Assembly: GCA_025331565.1 (NCBI GenBank) | Contig: JAFREQ010000075.1 | Location: 248,001 to 312,000, forward strand | Source: Holacanthus passer | Taxonomy: Eukaryota > Chordata > Actinopteri > Pomacanthidae | Length of the DNA: 64,000 nt | Reading direction: 5' to 3' | Shown here: positions 48,640 through 56,818 of the stretch, piece by piece | Numbering within the stretch: the stretch's first letter is position 1 | Layout of the letters: each line of letters starts with the position of its first letter | Position numbers and translations under genes: made by a program | The notes under the pieces: generated by a model | The model's input: the letters and a program-made list of their open reading frames with translations, nothing else | What the model was told of the DNA's origin: nothing | Database searches by the model: none

Positions 48640-49400
48640 AGAGCGTACCGTGACAAGCCTCATTAAGAGGGAATCTCTCCACTGTTCTGGCTGTCGACAT
48701 CACCACCGCCAGACTTCTCTAATTACGCTCTCTAAGTGCCGTTTCATGCAAGCAATCAGCCCACTGCTCTTTGCATATGCAAATATGACAGACCTGATCA
48801 TTAGCTTTTATATCTCACACACTCTAATTGTTATTGTAAAAACTGCTGCATGGAGCCAAGGGCAAACGCACTCAGTCCTCTCGCTGTCTTTCCCTCTCTC
48901 CCTCCCTCAATCTATCACCGACTGTCGACTCTCATTCCGCTACATGTTTTATGAGGTTTTGTCGCTCTAAATAGAGTCATGTGGTTGAATGTCACGGTAG
49001 TATAATCAGCTAACAAATGCCTCTGCTTGACATTGTTTCATCAGAGCGGAGGGGAGAAAAATAATAGAGGAGCACTTCCTGGCGAGGGCTAATTGGCCAA
49101 ATGGAGTCACTTAGGCAGAACAACAGTCCCATCACAGCAATGATGATGATGATGATGACGATAGTGATGGTCCCAGAGAAACGACTTGGGAGCCCACTGG
49201 CCCAAATATGTTTCCCCCGAATCAACTGTAATGCTCTTCAGGGGGAAAGCTGAAATGCAGCGAAAAGGCAGACATGCAAAAAGTTTCAAGGACTGTGACT
49301 GCGTGCGTTTGTCCTTGAGAGAATGCAAGGATTTGCATTTGTTAAGCAGTGCATCCCTTGACCTGTGTGGAAACCAATTCAGAGGCCCAGGTGACCCCAA
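48640..49400. promoter_or_regulatory. Candidate conserved regulatory stretch
   Basis: This stretch is non-repetitive, less AT-rich than its surroundings, and dense in developmental factor motifs. There is an exact octamer ATGCAAAT at 48777-48784 inside a 14-nt palindrome, and a second exact octamer ATTTGCAT at 49331-49338. TCTAATTACG (48718-48727), CTAATTGTTATTG (48822-48834) and GCTAATTGGCC (49088-49098) are homeodomain/SOX-like. It lies between simple repeats and is interrupted by (GAT)n at 49139-49162. Regulatory function is a guess from composition; there is no conservation evidence here. Confidence 0.25.
49139..49162. repeat. (ATG)n trinucleotide repeat
   Basis: Six to seven ATG/GAT units ending in GACGAT. 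Confidence 0.88.
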
Positions 49401-50015
49401 ATCACAGTATGATATATTTAATGCATTAGTGGTATGAATGTGTTGAGAATTTTCAGCACATTGGAAGATTACAATAGAAATTCACTTTTTATCTTTTTGC
49501 TTTACTTGTTCTCATTCTCTAGCATAGCTCAGTCAGATTTTTTCAGGTAAGATTTTTTTTTTTTCATTCAAGATTCCTGTGTTCAGACTGGTGCAAAGCA
49601 ATTGATGGCTGGTGATACCTGTACAAACGTGTTTATGACAACAGTCATATCGTACTCAAACAAGGGTTGAATCAACCCCTGAATCAATAGGCAGGCTGTT
49701 GTGGAAACAGCATTAATATTGATAATGTTGAAAGAGTTGCAACACTGCAGATTAGACAAACTATCTGTGAAAGCAGACCTGGTTGTAGATTCATGAAGAT
49801 GTTTGATTGACACATCGCACAACAGTTACCAGTAGTTCGTAGTTTCTGAGCGACTCGCTAAAGGTTCAAATAATATGTACAGAAATGCAATGACACAAAG
49901 TCACTTGGTGAATCTGTTTAATTTTCTATCCAATGAAATTCACCACCCATTTATGACACAAAATCATTACTTGCCAGTAAGTTCAATGAGTTGTGATGCT
50001 GTCATGCTTGGTTAC
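49401..50015. other. Non-coding stretch
   Basis: Contains the second 90-bp inverted repeat at 49686-49775 and a T-rich run near 49552-49564. No gene recognised. Confidence 0.55.
49686..49775 (-). repeat. 90-bp inverted dispersed repeat, copy 2
   Basis: The reverse-complement partner of 46948-47037, six mismatches in 90. Confidence 0.92.
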
Positions 50016-50633
50016 TGTCATGGTCCAGGGTTTTCTTTGTGTATTTTTGTGTGTTTTGTTTTTCTCTTCTTTCCTTTCAGTGTATGGCTGGAGGCGTGGC
50101 TGCTTTTCACACTCTCCCCTCCCCTGAGATGAGGCACACCTGGTTTCTATCATCATCAACCCACCTCCTATAGAGGCCTGGCTCCACTCCTGTGCCAGAT
50201 TATTCCGTCTAATCGGTAATCTCGAGTCCCACGTGTGCTAACCTGTGAAAAAACTAATTTCTCCAGTGTGTCTTCTACAGATTTAAATCTGCCTCGTGTG
50301 ATCGTCTACTCAACCTGTCTCTCTTCTCAGATTATCCCCGTGTGTGCCTCATCGCCTCCATGATCTCCAGTGTCTCCGTGTCTCCTGTGTTGTTCCCTGT
50401 GTCCAGTCTCCAGCGTCCCCGTGTCACCCGTGTCGTCTCCTGTGTCCATCGTCCCCATGTCTACAAAGCTGCCTACCTACATTTAACCACCACCATCACC
50501 ACCCTCGAGCCAGCCTGCCTCCAGCCACCACCTGTGCTATGCCTTGCCTAAAATGTCATTAAAGACGGTTAAAATTTCCACACTTGTGTCCGCCTCTACC
50601 TCAGTGAGTCCAATACACAAAACCGCCACAGCA
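50016..50633 (+). mobile_element. Solo LTR 1 (618 bp)
   Basis: The segment starts TGTCATGG and ends CACAGCA (TG...CA) and is flanked by GGTTAC at 50010-50015 and 50634-50639, a possible 6-bp target duplication. It has LTR-like content: a CTATAGAGG box at about 50169, CTCCTGTGCCAGAT at about 50186, a polyadenylation signal ATTAAA at 50558-50563, and a GTGTC-rich internal repeat at 50370-50465. It shares GGCTGGAGGYGTGG and the GCCAGATYATCC block with the LTR at 53601-54207, so both belong to related families. No primer-binding site or pol follows, hence a solo LTR. The 6-bp flank is less certain than the 5-bp one of LTR 2. The small open frames inside (50342-50562) are products of its repeats. 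Confidence 0.65.
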
Positions 50634-50644
50634 GGTTACTACTG

Positions 50645-52046
50645 TAATGAGGAATGGAAACTGAGTTGGGGTTTTTTTTTTTTATGAATGTGAATGACAA
50701 GTGTGTGTGTGTCTTTGCAAGCATGTCAATTGGTAAAAGATGCAACGTCGAGCACCACTTCACCAAACTACACCGCAGCTTTTCATTGGACTATCTGGCT
50801 GGTAGTAATCTATGAACAGAGAAGGTAAAGGAGTTGAAAAGAGCACTTTAAAGACAACCGGCTCCAACACTGCAACAGAGGCTTTATTTAAAGTGGTGCA
50901 CATCTTAATGAAGCACAAAAAGCAATCAACCAATGGTGGGATTGTAAAAGAGGCAATGACTGCTGTGGCTTTATTCAAGGACCATAAAAGAAAGGAATCT
51001 ATGTCTGTTATTGCGAACGTACAATTCGGTGCTAATACTGTGGCAAAGTGTCATACTTGTGAGTGTAAATGCGCACTGGACGTGGACAGGTACAAAAGGT
51101 TTTCAATCCACTGTGATGAGTAGGTTGACTCCAGCAATACGGCCCACCTGCTGTCTTTGTTCAGATTGTATTTGATGGCTTTTTCACAAAAGAAGCGTTT
51201 TTTTTTTTTACTTACCTCCACTGAAAAGTACAACAAAGGACTTGATATTTACAATGCTGCGAAAGACTACTTTGTGGAGAAAAAGATCCTTATTGAAAAG
51301 CTAGTGTCTGTCACTCAGGAATTATTGCTCGCTGCATAGCGGACCTGGACTTGACGTGACACCTGTTGTTAAGATTATCAACTCCATTCGAACAAAGGCC
51401 TCGCAACACAGGAGCTTCAAGCTGCTTCTGAAAGAATGTTCCACTGAGTACGGGATCTGCAGCCTCCACACTGAAATCAGGTGACTTGGCAGGGGTAAGT
51501 GTTCTAGCACTTTCATTCCTCTCTGAGTGGAATCAAAGCTTTCATTAAATCAAGGGAGGAGGATATCACCCTGGTGTCTGATGCTGAGTGGCTACTTGAT
51601 CTTCTGACAGATGTAACTGGGAAGCTGAATCACTTAAACCTACAGTTACACTGTAATAATAAAAACATACAGTATGTGATATGATCTGTGCTGTTAAGGC
51701 GTTCAAAGCAAAGCTGTCATTTTACGTTCAGCAAGTGAGAAACAAAAGGTTTCAGCGCTTCCCTTCAGTTTCAAAGCTATTGGAAAGCCATGCTGACATT
51801 TTGAACGTGCACAAGTTTTGTGAGCTGCTGAGCTTGGGCAGGAGGTTGCAGACAGATTCAGTGAATTTGCGAAACCTAAGTCCTGTTGATTGTCAACCCC
51901 TTCATGAAGGTGGACATAGGTGAGATTTCAGGACACATGGCTGAACTGTTCTGTGTCTGGGCAGGCAGAGATGGAAGTTATGAACCTAAAATCTCAATAG
52001 CATTCACAGCAGAGCCAGAAAACTATAGGAACCTTGTTGGTTAGGT
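50645..52046 (+). pseudogene. hAT transposase relic (ZBED/GTF2IRD2-like)
   Basis: Decayed transposase of a hAT DNA transposon on the plus strand. In order: NEEWKL (about 50650) before a damaged BED zinc finger whose C-terminal half survives as CNVEHHFTKLHRSF (about 50740-50780). Then ATEALFKVVHILMKHKK and IVKEAMTAVALFKDHK (about 50870-50990), VIANVQFGANTVAK (about 51008), FSIHCDE (about 51101), LDIYNAAKDYFVEKK (about 51240) and KLVSVT (about 51297). Then PVVKIINSIRTKA at about 51361 and HTEIRWL-like sequence at about 51470. Then DAEWLLDLLTDVTGKLNHLNLQL (about 51581-51650), ICAVKAFKAKLSF (about 51682) and NYRNLVG (about 52022). The segment between KLVSVT and PVVKII, which carries the DGAPAM-type acidic core, is deleted. 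The C-terminal hAT dimerisation region is absent. Many stops and frameshifts show that it is inactive. Confidence 0.88.
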
Positions 52047-53595
52047 TGAGGCAACAACTTGGTCTGGGTAGGAGAGATCATGGTTTGCACTAAAATGACT
52101 ATGTTAGTAAATACGCATATGACATAAAATACATTGTAATGTATATGTTATGCAATATGTTACGACTGTTAACTTATAGACATACTTAACAAGTCAACGT
52201 TAACTGTTAACACACCTGTGTTTGATTATCTGTCAACCCCGCCCGTCCCTCACGCTACTCAGACCTTTTCGCTCTTTATACTACATCACCTGACATTTTG
52301 CTTGGTATTTGGACGCATCTGCTGTCCACAGAAGTTAAGGTGCCCACACACGAGCAGCGGCAAACTGTTTTCACATGGGGACAAGAGTGGCGTAAGTGGA
52401 AGTGATACCCTTGGTGTGGTGTACCACTTGAAATGACCCCTGAGCACTACAAGTTTGGATTATTTAATAAGGTCCAACAGTGGGAAATAAAGAAGGATAT
52501 GACTTTAGCAGACAGTACAGTTCTGTTGTAATATGTCACTACATGTTAACACGTACAATTTTATACATGTCTGTAAGGAGCAAAAAAAGTAAGAAATGTG
52601 AAATGTAAATTTGCAAAATGGTAGGACTGTCCAGAGTCCTGCACACGCTGCACCTGCAAAGCTCAGCATCTGAACTGACCTGCGAGTACCCTAAATTAAA
52701 TGCTGACCCAGCCCGACACGTTGATATAAGATTCACGACCTGACCAGTGTGCTAATCAAGTATCCTCCGAGCTGGCTGCTGGGCAGTGCAGGAGAAAACT
52801 GTAGGGATGCCCAACTAAGAAAACACAGATAAATAAATACATGAAATAAATCAAATTAAATCTGACATGACATCGTGATTTAACTGTTAACTGACTTTGT
52901 GTGCTGTCTGACACAGGTGAGCTGTTCTGAAAGATTTACTGTTTGTATGTTGAAAACAGCAGCAGGCGAGCACATCACCAAACCTCATGTTTTATTATTC
53001 TGTTTGGAGATTTAGGAACTTTTTTCCCCTGTTGGATAAATAAGGACATAAGACATAAATGAGGTCTTTCAAATATGGAGAGGTGGAGCAGGACTCCAGA
53101 GATCACAATGTGATACTTCATCCGTACTCTATAGTTTGTATAGTATAGACTATGTCAGTGTTCACTGTCTGACATATAAAGTCAACGTTAAAGCATTATC
53201 TGTGACCCGAACAAATGTCTTTAGTGTTTACAAGAGTTTTTTTTACTGTGTTCTGTCACAATAACAGCCCATTACAGTCATCTAACATCTGCAAAACATG
53301 TTTATGACAATCGACGGCGCCACTCTTCATATCAACCTTTAACGGGGTGTGTATCAGTCCTGCTCTTCCACAAGAATATAAATGGGCTCTGCGAGAGCAA
53401 TGCACGCTGACATCATGACTACATGCTCTATTTTAAAGACGCACATAAAGGGGAGTGCAATGTCGTGATTGCGTGCTAAATATGAGGCATGCATCAAAGT
53501 ACGTTGGTTGTGTTCAATTCTACAGGTGTATTGACATGGTGCACCCAGTGTGAAAGCATCAGGGGAAGTTGAATATACAGTGTGTAAATAAAAGG
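52047..53595. other. Non-coding stretch between hAT relic and LTR 2
   Basis: No gene recognised. A GACCTG/GACCCA-rich segment at 52620-52745 looks like decayed transposon sequence, but no terminal repeats were found. Confidence 0.5.
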
Positions 53596-53600
53596 GTTTG

Positions 53601-54207
53601 TGTCATGGTTTTGTTCTCTTGTGTTTTACTAGTTTATTTTCAGTGTATATTGAGTCTGATATTCCAGTGTTTTTGGTTTAGGGTTGAGTTTTTGTTCAGG
53701 CATTGCTTCAGTGGCTGGAGGTGTGGTCTGCAGGTGCTGGGCCCCCCCTCTCCTTTCTCACATGTTTCTCATCTCACCTAATGACTGGCAGCTTAAATAC
53801 CCCTCTCCTTCACCTGCAAGCTGCCAGATCATCCCTTTCCATGCTCCCTGTCTTTGCCCCCAGTTTCCAGTGTTTCTTAGACTTCTGGTGCCTCGTGTTT
53901 CCATCGTTTCCAGTGTTTTCGCTTTTCCAGTAATTCATGTTTTGTCTTCCTTTTTTTCCCACTGTCTCTAGTGTTCTGTCCTCATCCACACCTGCATGTC
54001 TCCAGCTGTCCAGCCTCAGCATCCACCTACCAGCCTCCATCCACTGAAGCAACTCCGCACCACCTGGACTTCCTGTGTTCAGTCACCTTTTTGTTTTTTC
54101 TTGTGAGTCCTGGACTTTCTTCTGTTAAATAAATCCCTTTTACCCAGTCACCCTCGTCTATGTCTCGCTCCTATAGGTCCAATTAAGAACTTACTGAAAT
54201 CGTCACA
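53601..54207 (+). mobile_element. Solo LTR 2 (607 bp)
   Basis: Starts TGTCATGG and ends CGTCACA (TG...CA), flanked by a perfect 5-bp duplication GTTTG (53596-53600 and 54208-54212), as expected of an integrase-mediated insertion. It contains a TTAAATACCCC TATA-like box at about 53794 followed by CTGCCAGATCATCC, and AATAAA at 54128-54133 near the 3' end. Similarity to LTR 1 is limited to the first 8 bases, the GGCTGGAGGTGTGG block and the TATA/GCCAGAT region. The two are therefore separate insertions, not the two ends of one provirus. Ty3/gypsy origin is likely but not shown. Confidence 0.78.
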
Positions 54208-56685
54208 GTTTGGTCATTATCCTCTCAGCCAGCCACATCATGTTTCTCATCCAATCAACAAATCAATCAACAAGTCAGCTAATAACATAAAACATGTATG
54301 TATCCAGATATCCTGAACTATTTCCTAAAAGTTATTAGGGAAATGGTTATAATTGTCAGTGTAGCAGTCTGTACTAAACTCCTACGAGTATTTGTCACAA
54401 CCACTTTTAAGGCTGTATGAAAGCCCTTTTTCTTCTCTTGATTAAATCCCTACAGGACACGTGTGTGTGTGTGTGTTGCATCTGTTGCCTCTAATTTGAA
54501 AAGTGCTTCACCAAAAGCCTTTTCGCACGATTATCCATTGCAGTTGCTTTGATGAAATCATGTGCAACCAACACCAGGCTGCTGCAGAATAACCACACTA
54601 ATATCTGTCATTATGGACTGGTTGGTAAGAACTTACTTCTTCCAGTATACAGTACGCAGTGCAAACCATCAGGTGAGAGATGGTGACGTCCTGGGTATAC
54701 ATTCAATATATACAGCCCAGTGAAAAATTTTGAAACAATGGAAAGTTTTCTCTCTTGATTACTGAATGTCCTCTGGACTGTATACTGGCCTGTATCCTAC
54801 AGTTTGTACATGCATCATTTCCTTCCTAGCGGTTTGTTTGCCAATAGTGCATTTTCAATTTCCAAAAGTCATTTTTAATTGCAATACAATTTCATTAAGC
54901 AGAGCTGCATCTATAATTGGCTTGGTCAGTTTTGATGGTGGCGAATCATAAACAAATTATCTTTGTAGAAAAAAAAACTAATTTCACAACTAAGTGACTG
55001 GTTATGTAAACACAATTGTTATGAGGAATTATCTGTAAAGGCAATCATTTAAACAGCTTAAACAAACTGCTTTTGGAAGCTGCTTTTGGTATTCTGTTGT
55101 TATGTGAACTAAATCTTAATGAATGCAATACAATCATTTAGGAGACTGAAAATAAAGACAAGCACCAAATTACATTATAAATATTTGTGTGTGTGTGGTT
55201 TTTTTCATAGACAATTTCAAGACAAATCATACACTAAACACATTTAATTATTTTGTGCAAAATACACAGCATTTTTTGCCTATTTGGCCCATGTGTTCTC
55301 AATTTTTTAGCCATTCTCATTAAATGCAATTGGTTCAACTGTTTCTTGTTTTGAGGGGTGGGGGTCCTTTTTTTTAATACCTTTATTAAATACAGATGGT
55401 AAAGAGATACAGTACGTATGCAACAATGATCCCCACCATAAAAAGAGCTGATAATGTTAAGATTGACCACTGAAACAAGGGCCAGAGGTGTTAATATTGA
55501 CTTAAACTTAACACTATTGATTACTTAACAATAGGTGAAGAATCCAAATCATATTTGTCTGTTTATTCAGTGAAAGCTTTGAAGGTTTACCCAGCAGGTA
55601 CCCTGAACATTTCTCCAGCTTCCAGCTCAGGTAGCATTAACAGATGTCCATGACTGTCTTTTTCTGTCTTGCTTCGCCAACTTACCTCGTTTGATAGATT
55701 GAAATCATGCATGGAATACTTTTTTTGGATTTTCTTTGCTTTTCACTGTCTCAGGAAAAGTTCACTTGAGTATTACTGTGATCATCTTAACGCCCACCAT
55801 TTCCTCAAGAATCACTCCTGAGAGCAGTCACATAGCTCTAGCAAATAGAATTTGAAATAAGATGACACTGTCAATCCAACCGTACCTGTGCTTTGTGGAA
55901 GTCCTGCTCCTCTGAAACGATTCTTCTTTTCTTACAGAAGGTCAGGCTGTGTTACTGCTGTCCCAGCTTGTACCTTTGAAATGTCCAAACAGCATTTAGA
56001 TGGTGCTTTTCTGAATTAGAAAGTAGAACTACAAAAAGAAATATAGCAACTTGATAATCAATAGGGATTAATCATTATTATTGTTAGAAGTCAAAAGAGT
56101 AGTAATTCATTTGTACAGCGAGTGTTACACAGAATACAGGAAAATGAATAAAGGTAAACAATGACTCATGAATAAAATGTCATCATGATATAAAACAGGG
56201 ATGTGATGGTTGTCTTCTGTCAACCAACACTAAGAACAAGTCCCGCCAATTTCACACAACAACTTCTCACAGAGAGTATTACTTAATAGCTTTTCTGGAT
56301 CTGAGGTCATCATGGTTTTCTTGTCTGTAACTGGGAGACTTCAAGTTCTTAGAAAGCTTCTGTTCCAAAGTATGGGTGAGGAATTTGAAAGGCATGGATA
56401 GGTACTAGGCAGGAAGGGTCTAATGAAAGACACTACTTGAGTTGCATTGGATCCGATGTTTTGGGTGCTTGACCTCTACTTGACATCGAAAGTCAAGATA
56501 TCTCGACCTCTGCAGCTTCAGTGTTGAGTTCCTTTCTAAGATCTGTCTCTTGTGCGTCCACCACCTTTATGGAAGTGCAATTTTAAATGGCAATTTGGTC
56601 ATGTAGGTGCTGTGTGAACTGGAACTTCCTATAAATGCTCACTAGTACATGAAATCACCACAAAAAACAGAAAGTGCTGCCAGCA
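54208..56685. other. Non-coding stretch, no gene recognised
   Basis: AT-rich, with a GT tract at 54461-54477 and another short one at 55187-55197. The 61-codon frame at 54766-54951 and the minus frame at 55234-55470 are unrecognised. Confidence 0.55.
54461..54477. repeat. (GT)n short microsatellite
   Basis: About eight GT units. Confidence 0.9.
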
Positions 56686-56692
56686 GTTTCCG

Positions 56693-56704
56693 TAGTGTAG
56701 TGGT
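56693..56704 (+). promoter_or_regulatory. Box A of tRNA-Val internal promoter
   Basis: TAGTGTAGTGGT, the TFIIIC box A of the tRNA gene, with consensus form intact. Confidence 0.85.
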
Positions 56705-56736
56705 TATCACGTTCGCCTCACACGCGAAAGGTCCCC

Positions 56737-56747
56737 GGTTCGAAACC
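56737..56747 (+). promoter_or_regulatory. Box B of tRNA-Val internal promoter
   Basis: GGTTCGAAACC matches the box B consensus GGTTCGANNCC. The unusual A at 56748 lies just outside it. Confidence 0.9.
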
Positions 56748-56768
56748 AGGCGGAAACATTCTTCTTAT

Positions 56769-56818
56769 AAATTTTCCCATTGTGGGAGGAATAAAGGTTT
56801 GTCTTACCTTCTTATTTC
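56769..56818 (+). mobile_element. LINE-type 3' tail fused to tRNA-Val
   Basis: Eleven bases after the tRNA, AATTTTCCCATTGTGGGAGG is followed by AATAAAGG and CTTA-type repeats (56770-56818). This closely follows the common 3' end of fish L2/Rex-like LINEs: a CCCATTGTGGG hairpin, AATAAAG, then TCTTA repeats. The LINE body is absent. tRNA-head plus LINE-tail is the organisation of a SINE. No target duplication was found by eye around 56686 and 56818. Confidence 0.6.
56772..56775 (+). terminator. Possible Pol III terminator (TTTT)
   Basis: The first run of four T after the tRNA, 13 bases downstream of its end. Confidence 0.5.

Larger units (their letters stand above)
56686..56758 (+). tRNA. tRNA-Val (anticodon CAC)
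   Basis: A 73-nt cloverleaf for a valine tRNA that decodes GUG. The acceptor stem pairs GTTTCCG (56686-56692) with CGGAAAC (56751-56757), and the discriminator is A at 56758. The anticodon stem TTCGC/GCGAA encloses CTCACAC, with CAC at 56719-56721. The sequence agrees with the vertebrate tRNA-Val(CAC) pattern almost throughout. The internal Pol III promoter is intact: box A at 56693-56704 and box B GGTTCGAAACC at 56737-56747. One oddity: position 63 is A (56748) where G is usual, giving a C51-A63 mismatch in the T stem. There is no intron and no encoded CCA. A TTTT at 56772-56775 could terminate Pol III. The same downstream sequence also looks like a LINE 3' tail, so this may be a retroposed copy or a very young tRNA-derived SINE and not a standard gene. 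Confidence 0.95.

Noticed and set aside
48500..48970. 156-codon plus-strand frame
   Set aside because: It includes the GT microsatellite as Cys-Val and resembles no family; the underlying DNA looks more like regulatory sequence.
50016..54207. One full-length LTR retrotransposon with the two LTRs as its ends
   Set aside because: The LTRs are too different, have different flanking duplications, and the interior is a hAT relic without gag or pol.
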